Shown here one piece after another: positions 1-9,435 of a stretch of DNA of 58,258 nt. This DNA comes from Bacteroidales bacterium. GTDB taxonomy: Bacteria; Bacteroidota; Bacteroidia; Bacteroidales; PUMT01. Every line of letters begins with the position of its first letter. Positions within the stretch are counted from its first letter, which is position 1. The stretch covers positions 1-58,258 of the forward strand of contig SLMM01000057.1 of assembly GCA_007133565.1 (NCBI GenBank). The letters run 5' to 3'. The notes under the pieces were generated by a model. The model did not search any database and had not been told where the DNA came from. It saw only the letters and a program-made list of their open reading frames with translations. A program made the translations under genes and the position numbers.

Positions 1-163
1 ACTCATTGTCTGCCTCAATATATGTTGGTATCATACGAAGGGAGCCCTCCTCCCCCGCCAGCCCCTTTTCCATCTCATCGGTGAAATCGGAAACGACTGA
101 GTCAATATCAATATCTTCTGCACGCAGTTTATGCTTTACAATGAACTTATCTGTGTTTTCCAT
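1..163 (-). CDS. Probable hexokinase, N-terminal part (runs off the left edge)
   Basis: An open frame runs leftward from an ATG at 163 to the window edge, giving about 54 residues beginning MENTDKFIVKHKL. It contains a segment reading DEMEKGLAGEEGSLRMIPTYI, which resembles the conserved N-terminal region of eukaryotic-type hexokinases, where an E-M/L-x-x-G-L stretch precedes a hydrophobic M-x-P-x-x-(I/V) motif. Such hexokinases occur in Bacteroidales and phosphorylate glucose for glycolysis in the cytoplasm. The ATP- and sugar-binding parts lie outside the window, so the call rests on this short stretch. It lies 71 bases downstream of the M28 peptidase gene on the same strand and could be co-transcribed with it. 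Confidence 0.55.
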   Translation of the reverse strand, partial: MENTDKFIVKHKLRAEDIDIDSVVSDFTDEMEKGLAGEEGSLRMIPTYIEADNE

Positions 164-234
164 CTGTGTATTTTTTATAAATCAATAATAACGCTAAAAA
201 TAATCATTTCGGCAAACAATCTGAAGTGAGAGGG

Positions 235-1707
235 TCAGAACCTGTACCCGATTGTAAAAAACCCTCCTGTATCCTGCGCACGGGTGCCGGGAAGCGGAGA
301 AATGTCAGTCAGCCCCCTGCGCCAGGTATAAGCGACCTGCACTCTCATTACCTCCATCCCAAACCCGAAATTGAGGCCCCACTCACTTGATGGGTGAAGG
401 CTATCAAAATCGAGGCTGGCATCACCGTCTTTACCGGCAAAACTGTACCTGAAATAACCTCCGGCAATCGGGTAAGCCTTGACCAATCCCCTGTCGTCAC
501 CGGCAATATAAAGATGGAGGTTAACAGGAATGGTTACCGAATGTCGCCTGTAGGTACCCTGTGGCGACTTGCTCCCGTTATAATCATACAGAACCTCAGG
601 CTGAAGTGCAAACTTATTTCCGAACTGCATCCTGAAAAACAGTCCGGGTGCAAATGAAAATACCTCGTCTGCCTGAAAAAACTCATCGGGGTACCTGTGG
701 TAGGTGGAGCCAAGATGCGCCATTGCTCCTGCCCTGAAGCGCAGTCCCCATGGCCTCATATACCTGGTAAATCTTGCCGAAGTCACCAGTTCCGGCATTA
801 GCGACATCTCAGTAATCAATGCCCCCAGGTATTCAGTAATAAGTGCCATGCCCTCATAATCAAGAAGATCATATGTATCTTCCGGCTTATGATAGGGCGA
901 CTTAAGGCCGGTGAATGCCTGTGATGCCGGGATCCCGGCGTCACCAAAAGGTCGGGTGTCGGTGCGCGATTCTATTTCTGATGTGGTCCTGGTCAGCCGC
1001 AAAGCCCTGTCAGCGGCCACACTTTCCGCCAGATCTGTACCACCCTCAAGGGTGCCGATACCGCGCAGATGCAGTCCGCTGTTTGCTTCATACATCCCAA
1101 CCATATCAAGGCTGAACATCTTTTTTATATTATCAATTTCAAAATATCCGTTTTCGGTGACAAACCTTTCAGCTCCAAGCAGACCGCTCTCTTCAGCATC
1201 GAATGCAATAAATATAATGCTGCGGCCGAACGTGCCGGGATTGGCGGCAAAATGGCGGGCAAGCTCTATCATTGCAGCTGTTCCGGAGGCATTATCATCG
1301 GCTCCGGGGTAGATAACACGCTGATCGTTCCTGTATTCATATCCGAGGTGATCATAATGCGCCCCTATCACTATGTATTCATCTTTCAGAACCGGATCTG
1401 AACCCGGCAGGTATCCAACCACATTGGTGGCGGGCACCCTGGCAAGGCCTATCCGAAGGTCCATATGCTGGAAATAATCATCGCCGGCAGGCTTCAGTCC
1501 GATCTCACTGAACTCCCCGGCTATATAGTGCTTTGCAATGATCTTGCCCCCGGTACCAAGTCCACGTCCTTCAAGAGAGTCGGAGGCCAGCAATGCAACA
1601 TGGTTTTCAAGGCGTTTCGCAAGGTTGCCTTTATCAGCATTATTGACTGCGATTGCCGGGAGTATGGCAAACGCACAAAGAGTTAAAAATAAGCATCTTG
1701 TTTTCAT
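235..1707 (-). CDS. M28-family metallopeptidase fused to a C-terminal outer-membrane beta-barrel
   Basis: This is a 490-residue exported protein with a signal peptide in the first ~20 residues. Residues ~90-300 form an M28 (aminopeptidase-like) zinc peptidase domain with all expected metal and catalytic positions: His117 (GAHYDH), Asp137/138 (ADDNASG), Glu172-Glu173 (AEESG), Asp201 (SLDMVG) and His273 (PYHKPED). From ~310 to the end the sequence changes to alternating hydrophobic/polar strands with many aromatic and glycine residues, ending in Tyr-Arg-Phe. This is typical of small PorT-type (OMP_b-brl_2) barrels and a terminal aromatic BAM signal. The inferred topology is a peptidase tethered to the outer membrane. 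The substrate is unknown; plain M28 enzymes are aminopeptidases. It may share a transcript with the antiporter 79 bases upstream. Confidence 0.85.
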   Translation of the reverse strand: MKTRCLFLTLCAFAILPAIAVNNADKGNLAKRLENHVALLASDSLEGRGLGTGGKIIAKHYIAGEFSEIGLKPAGDDYFQHMDLRIGLARVPATNVVGYLPGSDPVLKDEYIVIGAHYDHLGYEYRNDQRVIYPGADDNASGTAAMIELARHFAANPGTFGRSIIFIAFDAEESGLLGAERFVTENGYFEIDNIKKMFSLDMVGMYEANSGLHLRGIGTLEGGTDLAESVAADRALRLTRTTSEIESRTDTRPFGDAGIPASQAFTGLKSPYHKPEDTYDLLDYEGMALITEYLGALITEMSLMPELVTSARFTRYMRPWGLRFRAGAMAHLGSTYHRYPDEFFQADEVFSFAPGLFFRMQFGNKFALQPEVLYDYNGSKSPQGTYRRHSVTIPVNLHLYIAGDDRGLVKAYPIAGGYFRYSFAGKDGDASLDFDSLHPSSEWGLNFGFGMEVMRVQVAYTWRRGLTDISPLPGTRAQDTGGFFTIGYRF

Positions 1708-1786
1708 GAACTAAGTTTAAATATTAATATTACATGCAATAATATCACCAGAGGTTTTATAATGTAATCTCAGAAACAACGGGTGA

Positions 1787-3475
1787 CTATTTTTTCCGGC
1801 TCTTTCCGTTATTACCTGCACATGTTTCCTTATCATCATCAAAACAATCTTCGAGCCTGGTCAGGAACCCCGTACCTACCGCATCAACAAACGGAAACAG
1901 TATCATGTCGGCCCCTGCATCGATAAGCTTCTTTGCATTGCCGGCATGATGCTGGGTCAGCACAATTTTGCCATCATAATCATGATGACGGATTATGTTG
2001 AGCAGGTGCAGGTTAATTTCAAAATCGGACAATGTACTTATTATCACCTTTACCTTTTTAAGCGGGAGTGTTTCCGGCAGGTCAGGGTCCTCAGCATCAC
2101 CAAACTGTGCAGTTCTTCCCTTTTTTCTCCATCGCTCAACGGCACCCGGATCAAAATCTACCCCCATAACCTTCTTCCCTGCCCTCTCAAGGCTCTTGGC
2201 AACATTGTTGCCATAACGACCAAGTCCGATGACTATTACATCAAAATGCTCCTTTTCAAGCTTTTTTACCATGCTTTCGCGGAAGGGGTCCTTTTTCTCA
2301 AAGATTCCAAGCAGGGGCGACAGAAACTCAAAGATCTGATGCGAATAGAGTATCATGTAGGTTGAAAGGCCTATGGTGATCAATCCCACAAGGGTAATCA
2401 AACCCATAGTGTTATCGTCAATATGCCCCAGATGTAATCCGAGCGCTGCCAGTATAAGCGAAAATTCGCTAATTTGGGCAACAGCCAGCCCAGCCAGGAA
2501 AGAGGTGCGTTTCTTGTACCCCATAATACCCATTATCACGAGAACTATCAGTGGATTGCCCAGCAGTACGAAAAGCGAAAAAACCACTGCCGGTTTGATC
2601 TGTTCGCCAATCAGGGAAAGATCCAGTTCCGCCCCGAGGTTAATAAAGAAGAATAATAGAAGAAAGTCCCTCAGAGTGGTCATCCTTCCACTTATGATCT
2701 CCCGGTATTCTGTCGATGCAAGGGAAACACCTGCAAGAAATGCCCCTACCTCTTTGCTGAAACCAAGCCAGTCGCCTACCGCAGCAAGCGAGATAGCCCA
2801 GGAAATGGCGAAAAGCACCATCAGTTCCTGGGAATTGCCCAATAGCTTGATAAGATGGGGCAGCACATAACGCATCAATAGGCCTATTACAGCAAGCATT
2901 CCAAACCCCTTGAGGACAACTATGGCAATGTCGAAGGCCGGGCTGCTTGCTGTCCCGGCGCCAAGTGCAGAGAGGAATATCATTACCAGAACCACAACTA
3001 TGTCCTGCACTATCAGAAAACCTATCGATATCTGCCCGTGCAGAGAATCTATCTCCTTCTTGTCTGACAAAAGCTTCACAATAATGATGGTGCTGGAGAA
3101 TGTGAGTGCAACGGCAACATATAGCGCCGTCATTGTAGAAAAACCGAATGCTACGGCAATTATGTATCCGAAAAACGAGGTGAAGAGCACCTGGCCCAAT
3201 CCTGTCAGCAGCGCTACCTTCCCTGTCGATTTGATAAGCGTGAGGTCAAGCTTCAGTCCGATGGCAAAAAGCAGAATTGCAATCCCCAGTTCAGCAAGCA
3301 AGTGCACCTTATCTATTGATTCCAGAAGGTCGAGTCCCCACGGCCCCACGAGTATGCCAACACCAATAAAAGCAACAATAAGCGGCTGCCTGAGAAACCG
3401 TCCCACAAGTCCAACCAGCGCCGATATTATCATTATCGCTGCCAGCTCAAAAAAGGGGTTGGAAAATGCCTCCAT
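1787..3475 (-). CDS. Kef/CPA2-type monovalent cation:proton antiporter with RCK (TrkA-N) domain
   Basis: This is a 562-residue inner-membrane protein. Residues ~5-385 are a run of about 12 hydrophobic segments with the Na_H_Exchanger fold signature, including a conserved membrane stretch around GIAILLFAIGLKLDL and the FSSTIIIVKLL segment. Residues ~410-530 form a cytosolic Rossmann-type TrkA-N/RCK domain with the nucleotide-binding pattern VIVIGLGRYGNNVA followed by an acidic residue (VDFD). CPA2 proteins of this layout (YbaL/KefB/KefC relatives) exchange K+ or Na+ for H+ under nucleotide or thiol control. The length is normal for the group. A candidate promoter element lies at 3560-3567. The gene is divergent from the S9 peptidase; the exact ion cannot be told. 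Confidence 0.9.
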   Translation of the reverse strand: MEAFSNPFFELAAIMIISALVGLVGRFLRQPLIVAFIGVGILVGPWGLDLLESIDKVHLLAELGIAILLFAIGLKLDLTLIKSTGKVALLTGLGQVLFTSFFGYIIAVAFGFSTMTALYVAVALTFSSTIIIVKLLSDKKEIDSLHGQISIGFLIVQDIVVVLVMIFLSALGAGTASSPAFDIAIVVLKGFGMLAVIGLLMRYVLPHLIKLLGNSQELMVLFAISWAISLAAVGDWLGFSKEVGAFLAGVSLASTEYREIISGRMTTLRDFLLLFFFINLGAELDLSLIGEQIKPAVVFSLFVLLGNPLIVLVIMGIMGYKKRTSFLAGLAVAQISEFSLILAALGLHLGHIDDNTMGLITLVGLITIGLSTYMILYSHQIFEFLSPLLGIFEKKDPFRESMVKKLEKEHFDVIVIGLGRYGNNVAKSLERAGKKVMGVDFDPGAVERWRKKGRTAQFGDAEDPDLPETLPLKKVKVIISTLSDFEINLHLLNIIRHHDYDGKIVLTQHHAGNAKKLIDAGADMILFPFVDAVGTGFLTRLEDCFDDDKETCAGNNGKSRKK

Positions 3476-3559
3476 ACAATTATTCCGTTAACCAGCCTGA
3501 AATAAATAGTCTTCAATCCGGGCAGGCACCGGATATTACCAGAAAATTTACCCGCGATG

Positions 3560-3567
3560 CAAAAATA
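3560..3567 (-). promoter_or_regulatory. Candidate -7 element for the antiporter gene
   Basis: Read on the minus strand the bases are TATTTTTG, an exact match to the Bacteroidetes -7 consensus TAnnTTTG. No good -33 TTG is visible at the usual distance, so support is partial. It would give a leader of roughly 80 bases. Confidence 0.35.
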
Positions 3568-3693
3568 AAGTATTCTGATTTAAATAATTCATAATTTGGA
3601 GCCAACCTCATCTTCCGGAGCATAATTGCTGAAGACCTGCCATAACGGTAACTGCTTGCTTAACCGGAAGGATTAATTATCTTTATAATCCTG

Positions 3694-3713
3694 TAATCTG
3701 TCAGGACAGATTA
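3694..3713. promoter_or_regulatory. 20-bp perfect palindrome with 2-bp centre, possible operator
   Basis: Two 9-base arms, TAATCTGTC (3694-3702) and GACAGATTA (3705-3713), are exact inverted repeats separated by AG. A two-base centre is too tight for a stable RNA hairpin, so a site for a dimeric DNA-binding protein is the likelier reading. It lies about 50 bases before the S9 peptidase start and about 220 bases from the antiporter start, in a divergent region. No regulator gene is adjacent. Confidence 0.4.
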
Positions 3714-3763
3714 TGGTTTAACATGTGATTTTCCAGAACCATTTATAAATCAATCAAAAAAAC

Positions 3764-5806
3764 ATGGAACGAATAATTAAAATCAGGACAATGTCAATCC
3801 TGATCCTTTTATCGATGATCGTCTTGCCGGCATTGCCGGCCGACAGGGTGATGACACCCTACGATATTTTTAACCTGAAGGATGTCTCCGAAGTCGCTGT
3901 ATCACCTGACGGAAAACTGATTGCCTATACCGTAAATGTTCCGAGGCCCTTCTCAGACAATCCCGGCACTGACTACAGGGAACTGTACGTGTACAACATT
4001 GATTCAGGGGAGATAATACCGCTCCTTACGGGAAAAAGCAGGATGTTCTCGCCCGGATGGACTCCCGGCGGAATGGTGTCATTCAGGTACAGCGGGCCCG
4101 GTACTGCCGGCATGCAGATTTTTGCCATCCACCCGGATGGAGGCGAACCTGTTCAGATCACCCGTTTCGAAAGGCCGGTCGGCTCCTATGAATTCATTGA
4201 TGAAAGCAGGATAGCGTTTACCGCGCAATCAGCAACAGACCCTGAAAGGGCCCGCTTGCTGGAAATGGGCTTCGATGCAGAAATATACGAAGAGGAGTAC
4301 CTCGACATCAACCTGTACATATATGATACCGGCACCCACGAAGCCAGGCAGGTAACCAGCAATGTTACGGTATTTAATTTTGCAGTCAGTCCCGACGGAC
4401 GCTATGCGGCTGCAGCCATAGCCGACAAAAACCTGGTAGACTACTCCTTTATGTTTAAGGACATATACATAGTTGACCTGGAAACCGGCGGGAAAACAAA
4501 ACTCCTCGAGGTGCCCGGTAAACTCGGTGGCATTGTGTGGAGCCCTGACGGCAGGAGAATAGCTTTTACTGCTGCCTCTGACGTACACGATTCTGTAATA
4601 GGCAGCCTTTTCGTTGCCGGCGTACCTGAAAGCCGCCGCTTTGAAGATCTCAGGAATTATGCAGAAGGAATGAGGGCATCGATAATCAATGCCCGCTGGA
4701 AAGATAACAACACCCTGCTTTATGTTTCTGAAGAAGGAGTTGACATGGTGCTCAGCGAACAGGTTGTTGACGCGCCCGGCAGTAGGGTGCTGATTGAGGG
4801 AGGCAGACTGGTATTCCGTTCATTCAGCCTTTCAGGAAACATTATTGCCCTTTCGGGGAATACACCGCAGCACCCCAATGAGCTCCACCTCTATGATCTG
4901 GATAACCGCAGGCTGGAGAGACTCACCCATCATAACCCTTGGCTTGCCGGAATAAAAAAGGGCAGGCAGGAGATGATGGTTTACCATGCACGCGACGGGC
5001 TCGACATTGAGGCGGTGCTAATTTACCCGGTAGGTTATGAACCCGGAGAATCATACCCTGTTATTACCTATATACATGGCGGACCCGAAGCGGCAAACCA
5101 GAACGGATGGGTGACCCGCTACAGTATCTGGGGACAGGTTGCTGCGGCCCGTGGCTACTTCTTCTTCATGCCTAACTACCGTGCCGGATCAGGACGGGGA
5201 GTCGATTTTACAATGGAGGGCTTCGGCGACCTTGTCGGCAAGGAGTATGACGATGTTCTTGACGGCATTGACCATCTTATCGATATCGGTTATGTTGATA
5301 AGGAACGTGTTGGCATAGGCGGCGGCTCTTATGGCGGCTACTTTTCAGCCTGGTCGGCAACCCGCCACACCGAAAGGTTCGCGGCTTCCGTGGTTTTTGT
5401 CGGCATCAGCAACCAGATATCCAAGCGTAACACCACCGACATACCATGGGAGGATTACCTGGTCCACTGGGGGTTCTGGACACACGAGGACCCCGAAAAG
5501 GTCTGGGGAGCCAGTCCCATCAAATACGCCCCCGGGAGCGTGACCCCAACACTGATCCTTCACGGTACAGAAGATCCGAGGGTGCCTCCGTCGCAGGGAC
5601 TTGAGCTTTACCGGAAGCTGAAGCTTCACGGGAAAGCTCCCGTCAGACTTATATGGTATCCTGGCGAAGGGCACGGCAACGCAAAGAATACCAACAGGCT
5701 CGACTATATTGTCAGGACCATGGAGTGGTTTGACTGGTATCTGAAAGATAAGGGCCCCCGGGATGAAATGCCGCATAAGTATATTGATTTTGACATCAAC
5801 CGGTAA
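3764..5806 (+). CDS. S9-family (prolyl oligopeptidase-type) serine peptidase, exported
   Basis: This 680-residue protein has an N-terminal signal peptide (hydrophobic stretch ending near ALPAD). A beta-propeller of WD40/PD40-like repeats spans ~35-390, visible as repeated SPDG motifs. The alpha/beta-hydrolase catalytic domain (Peptidase_S9) spans ~440-660. The catalytic triad is readable: Ser522 in GGGSYGG, Asp604 in HGTEDPRVP and His637 in GEGHG. The family (dipeptidyl/acylaminoacyl peptidases) cleaves short peptides and in this phylum is commonly periplasmic. Length and domain order are normal. The gene is followed after 21 bases by an aldo/keto reductase and may be co-transcribed with it. 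Exact cleavage preference is not predictable. Confidence 0.92.
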   Translation: MERIIKIRTMSILILLSMIVLPALPADRVMTPYDIFNLKDVSEVAVSPDGKLIAYTVNVPRPFSDNPGTDYRELYVYNIDSGEIIPLLTGKSRMFSPGWTPGGMVSFRYSGPGTAGMQIFAIHPDGGEPVQITRFERPVGSYEFIDESRIAFTAQSATDPERARLLEMGFDAEIYEEEYLDINLYIYDTGTHEARQVTSNVTVFNFAVSPDGRYAAAAIADKNLVDYSFMFKDIYIVDLETGGKTKLLEVPGKLGGIVWSPDGRRIAFTAASDVHDSVIGSLFVAGVPESRRFEDLRNYAEGMRASIINARWKDNNTLLYVSEEGVDMVLSEQVVDAPGSRVLIEGGRLVFRSFSLSGNIIALSGNTPQHPNELHLYDLDNRRLERLTHHNPWLAGIKKGRQEMMVYHARDGLDIEAVLIYPVGYEPGESYPVITYIHGGPEAANQNGWVTRYSIWGQVAAARGYFFFMPNYRAGSGRGVDFTMEGFGDLVGKEYDDVLDGIDHLIDIGYVDKERVGIGGGSYGGYFSAWSATRHTERFAASVVFVGISNQISKRNTTDIPWEDYLVHWGFWTHEDPEKVWGASPIKYAPGSVTPTLILHGTEDPRVPPSQGLELYRKLKLHGKAPVRLIWYPGEGHGNAKNTNRLDYIVRTMEWFDWYLKDKGPRDEMPHKYIDFDINR

Positions 5807-5827
5807 CTACTAATAAAACAAACAGTA

Positions 5828-6826
5828 ATGGAATACAGATTTTTAGGAAGATCAGGGCTGAAGGTATCGGCCCTCTCATTCGGGTCGTGGGTCACCTTCG
5901 GCTTCCAGGCCGACACCTCACAGGCCCTTAATCTTATGATAAAGGCTTATGATCACGGCGTCAATTTTTTTGATAATGCCGAGCAGTATGCCGGCGGCAG
6001 GTCCGAGACCATAATGGGCGAGGTGCTGAAAAAGACCGGTTGGAAAAGAGGCGACCTGGTGTTGTCAACAAAGATATTCTGGGGAGGTGATGGCCCCAAT
6101 GACCAGGGCCTTTCGATGAAGCACATCATTGAAGGCACCGATGCAGCTCTCAGGCGCCTTCAGACTGATTATGTTGATCTTATATTCTGCCATCGCCCCG
6201 ATAAATACACACCTGTTGAAGAGACGGTCCATGCCATGAACCAGGTCATACGGCAGGGGAAGGCGCTCTACTGGGGTACCAGCGAGTGGAGCGCCCTGCA
6301 GATCAAGAATGCCTGGCATTTCGCCAGGAACAGCGGGTTGATCCCGCCGGTAATGGAGCAGCCTGAATACAACATGTTCAAGCGTCACAGGGTGGAGGTC
6401 GAATACCTGCCGCTATACAGTGAGATCGGACTGGGGACAACCATCTGGAGCCCGCTTGCATCTGGTATTCTTACCAACAAATATGCAGGTGGTATACCTG
6501 GCGACAGCCGCATGGCTCTCAAGGAGTACGACTGGCTCAGAAAACACCTGGAATCGGAACAGGGCCGGGAGAAAATCAGGAAAGCTGGCGGACTGGCAAA
6601 AGTGGCCGATGAACTGGGAGTGAGTCTTCCTCAGCTCGCAATTGCCTGGTGCCTGAAGAAACCATACGTGAGTACGGTGATCACTGGTGCATCAAAACCT
6701 GAACAGATTGATGACAATATGAAGGCCCTTGATGTTGTTCAAATGCTGACTGAACAGGTTAGCGAAAAAATTGAAAGCATACTTGAAAATAAGCCTGAAG
6801 AAGACAGAGACTGGCGTACATCCTGA
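5828..6826 (+). CDS. Aldo/keto reductase of the Kv-beta/YghZ type
   Basis: This is a 332-residue cytosolic NADPH-dependent oxidoreductase. The N-terminus has the family opening [12 protein letters not shown]. The active-site region [14 protein letters not shown] supplies the catalytic Asp and Tyr, followed by STKIFW with the catalytic Lys, and then LIFCHRPD carrying the His. Near the C-terminus, [12 protein letters not shown] is the NADPH phosphate-binding motif. The sequence style ([18 protein letters not shown]) matches the subgroup related to potassium-channel beta subunits and bacterial YghZ, whose members reduce aldehydes such as methylglyoxal. Length is standard. The physiological substrate is not inferable. 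Confidence 0.93.
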   Translation: MEYRFLGRSGLKVSALSFGSWVTFGFQADTSQALNLMIKAYDHGVNFFDNAEQYAGGRSETIMGEVLKKTGWKRGDLVLSTKIFWGGDGPNDQGLSMKHIIEGTDAALRRLQTDYVDLIFCHRPDKYTPVEETVHAMNQVIRQGKALYWGTSEWSALQIKNAWHFARNSGLIPPVMEQPEYNMFKRHRVEVEYLPLYSEIGLGTTIWSPLASGILTNKYAGGIPGDSRMALKEYDWLRKHLESEQGREKIRKAGGLAKVADELGVSLPQLAIAWCLKKPYVSTVITGASKPEQIDDNMKALDVVQMLTEQVSEKIESILENKPEEDRDWRTS

Positions 6827-6876
6827 ACACCTGAAAATAACCCTCTGTTTTTCGTGTACCACGATATTTATCCCTG

Positions 6877-7296
6877 TCACTCCTCCTGCAGTGTCAGGTC
6901 ACCCCGGGGCTCAACCACCTCGCCCTGGATGCGCAATATGGCAGTCTGACGGTTGGAGGCATTCGACTGAACGGTCACTGTACGCCTTATACGGTGGGGC
7001 TGAGGAACGATCCTGAACTCAACCTCAACATAACCGCTGTCGGCCGGTGCGATGGGCTCCCTGGTGAAACCATTTACCCTGGTGCCACAACATGCGCGCA
7101 CGTTTGAAAGAACAAGGGGCTGATTTCCATTGTTATATACAACAAAACTCAACTTGCCATCGGGCACTTCGTCACTTGACATCTGCCCGAAATCGTGCAG
7201 CTCACGGTCAAATTCTATGAATGGGCCCTGGCGATCCTGAGATACCAGGATTACTGCTGTGAACAACGATATGAACGCGATAAGTACAATCCTCAT
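6877..7296 (-). CDS. DUF1573 domain-containing exported protein
   Basis: This 139-residue protein has a signal-peptide-like N-terminus (MRIVLIAFISLFTAVILVS). A single Ig-like DUF1573 domain follows, with the hallmark FDRELHDFGQ opening, a central CCGT pair of cysteines and the closing NASNRQTAILRIQGEV strand pattern. Such proteins are very common in Bacteroidetes, exported, and of unknown function; an adhesive or structural beta-sandwich role is usually assumed. It converges on the aldo/keto reductase (50-base gap) and is divergent from the acyl-CoA synthetase. No clear promoter was seen. Confidence 0.85.
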   Translation of the reverse strand: MRIVLIAFISLFTAVILVSQDRQGPFIEFDRELHDFGQMSSDEVPDGKLSFVVYNNGNQPLVLSNVRACCGTRVNGFTREPIAPADSGYVEVEFRIVPQPHRIRRTVTVQSNASNRQTAILRIQGEVVEPRGDLTLQEE

Positions 7297-7633
7297 GATA
7301 CTATAATATTATTTAATTAAACCGCCTTTAACTCATTGGATGCCGCCTGTCTGGCGTTACCTGCTTTTTCCTTGTATATTACGTCAATCAAACAAAATTG
7401 TTGCATAAAATTAACCTATTAATCTGGAATCAGAAATAATCCTGTAATGAATTTAATATTAATTAACACCTTATCTGGCTGCTATCTATCAAACAAATAT
7501 CCTGCCATTACGTTTAAAATATAAAGGATAATATTGCCCCCAGACATAAATTGGATTACAGGTACCCGTATAACCAATTATTTTATATACTTTTATCAGG
7601 CAATTTACCTGTCAGTGAAACCAATACCAGAAG
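7297..7633. other. 337-base divergent intergenic region
   Basis: This AT-rich spacer separates the DUF1573 gene (leftward) from the acyl-CoA synthetase gene (rightward). I see no tRNA, no convincing ORF and no full TTG-N20-TAnnTTTG promoter. A weak 6-base inverted repeat (AATTGG at 7549-7554, CCAATT at 7574-7579) encloses a GGTACC, and TACTTTTA near 7587 is one mismatch from a -7 element. Promoters for both flanking genes must lie here. Confidence 0.5.
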
Positions 7634-9349
7634 ATGAGCATACCCGAAAAACTAACTCTTGCAGAGTTACTTAGAAACAGCAATAAAAATTATCCGGAGC
7701 GTCCTGCATTGTCATTTGTGGGGCAGGACCCTTACACTTACAGTGACCTTTTTGCACTTGCTGGAGATATTTCATTCCTACTGCATTCAAAAGGTGTCAG
7801 TAAAGGCGACAGGGTCGCAATTCTCAGCCAGAACATGCCAAACTGGGGCGTCTCCTACCTGGCCGTAACCTCCATGGGAGCTGTTGCGGTGCCAATACTT
7901 ACAGAATTTAATGAAAATGAGATAAAAAAGATCCTGGAACACTCCGAATCAAGTGCTGTAATTGTTTCTGCCCGGCTGGCACCCAGGCTCAGGAAATCTC
8001 TGCCAGACACCACTCACACCGTTGTGATTGCAGATACGCTCGATCTTGCCGACCGTGACGTGATAAATGAGACAGGCAATGTACTTGTTACCGAAACAAG
8101 GGAAAAATGGAGGCCTGAACCGGATCAGGTTTCTGAAGGTGCCGGCCGGGGGGAGCCCGGAGAAGATGATCTTGCGGCGATCCTTTATACCTCCGGCACC
8201 ACAGGTAATCCAAAGGGTGTAATGCTTACACACAAAAACCTGGTATCCAATGCAGTGAACACCGGGCACATTCAGGAGGTGAACCAGGAAGACCGCCTTC
8301 TCTCTGTACTTCCGTTGTCACATACATACGAATGTACTATCGGATTTATAATCCCCGTAATGAACGGCGCATCGGTCTATTACCTTGAAAAGCCCCCTAC
8401 AGCAAGTATACTGGTGCCGGCAATGCAGCTGGTAAAGCCCACGATGATGCTTACCGTGCCGCTTATAATTGAAAAGATATACAAGTTACAGGTATTGCCT
8501 AAGCTTACAGGCTCACCACTCATGAAGGCACTCTTCAAAAGGCCTTTTTTCAGGAAGAAACTCCATAAACTGGCAGGTAAAAAGATCTACAAGACATTTG
8601 GAGGCGAGCTTCATTTTTTCGGGATAGGCGGGGCAAAGCTTGGAGCTGAAACAGAACAATTCCTGCGCGACGCCGGCTTCCCTTATGCCATCGGCTACGG
8701 GCTGACAGAAACATCACCACTTCTTGCAGGATGCAAGCCCACACTCACCAGGTATCAGTCCACCGGCTTCTGCCTGCCCGGACAGGAGCTGAAGATTGAC
8801 AACCCCAACCCGGCAACCGGCGAGGGAGAGATCCTGGCTAAAGGCCCTAACGTGATGAAGGGATACTACAAGGATGAGAAACAGACAAAACAGGTATTTA
8901 CCGATGACGGATGGTTCAAAACCGGCGACCTTGGTGCTTTTGACGAGGACAATTACCTCTATATCAGAGGAAGGCTCAAGAACATGGTACTAGGGCCCAG
9001 CGGAGAGAATATCTACCCTGAAGAGATCGAAGCTGTAATTAACAACCAATCCATGGTGCTCGAATCGGTAGTTTACGAAATGAAAGGCAAGTTGGTAGCC
9101 CTGATTCACCTGAACTACGAAGAGCTCGAGAAATACTATAACGAGTTAAAGGATAGCGCAAGGAATATGCAGATGCAGATGAACGAGTTCATCAGTGAAA
9201 AACTCAACGAGATCAAGAATAAGGTTAATACCGAGGTTAACAAGTTTTCAAGGATCAATAAGGTGATCGAGCAGCAGTCACCTTTTGAAAAAACTCCTAC
9301 ACAGAAGATAAAGAGGTTCCTTTACCAGAAAAAGGATAAGGCCGGCTGA
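7634..9349 (+). CDS. AMP-binding long-chain acyl-CoA synthetase (first of two)
   Basis: This is a 571-residue adenylate-forming enzyme. The P-loop-like motif YTSGTTGNPKG lies near residues 184-195, the A5 motif YGLTETSP near 357, and the A7/A8 region TGDLGAFDEDNYLYIRGR near 434. These define fatty-acid:CoA ligases, which activate acids via acyl-AMP. The C-terminal ~80 residues (from EELEKYYNEL) are Lys/Glu-rich and helical, a common variation in Bacteroidetes FadD homologues. It acts in the cytoplasm or at the inner membrane, in lipid synthesis or recycling. A paralogue with the same core motifs lies at 28244-30094. It converges on murF. Confidence 0.9.
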   Translation: MSIPEKLTLAELLRNSNKNYPERPALSFVGQDPYTYSDLFALAGDISFLLHSKGVSKGDRVAILSQNMPNWGVSYLAVTSMGAVAVPILTEFNENEIKKILEHSESSAVIVSARLAPRLRKSLPDTTHTVVIADTLDLADRDVINETGNVLVTETREKWRPEPDQVSEGAGRGEPGEDDLAAILYTSGTTGNPKGVMLTHKNLVSNAVNTGHIQEVNQEDRLLSVLPLSHTYECTIGFIIPVMNGASVYYLEKPPTASILVPAMQLVKPTMMLTVPLIIEKIYKLQVLPKLTGSPLMKALFKRPFFRKKLHKLAGKKIYKTFGGELHFFGIGGAKLGAETEQFLRDAGFPYAIGYGLTETSPLLAGCKPTLTRYQSTGFCLPGQELKIDNPNPATGEGEILAKGPNVMKGYYKDEKQTKQVFTDDGWFKTGDLGAFDEDNYLYIRGRLKNMVLGPSGENIYPEEIEAVINNQSMVLESVVYEMKGKLVALIHLNYEELEKYYNELKDSARNMQMQMNEFISEKLNEIKNKVNTEVNKFSRINKVIEQQSPFEKTPTQKIKRFLYQKKDKAG

Positions 9350-9435
9350 ACGGGTGTACCTTTCAGCAGCATGTGTACCGTGTTATGCTGACTGCATGAA
9401 CGTTCAATACCGTTTTGCAGAGCTGGATACCTGCT

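Noticed and set aside
6-188. Rightward 60-codon ORF at the left edge
   Set aside because: It lies antisense to the hexokinase-like frame, has low-complexity Ser content and no family resemblance.
911-1401. Several overlapping rightward ORFs inside the M28 peptidase gene
   Set aside because: All are antisense shadows of a well-supported coding region, with no motifs.
7549-7579. Inverted repeat AATTGG/CCAATT in the 7297-7633 spacer
   Set aside because: Only six bases with a 19-base loop in AT-rich sequence; common by chance.
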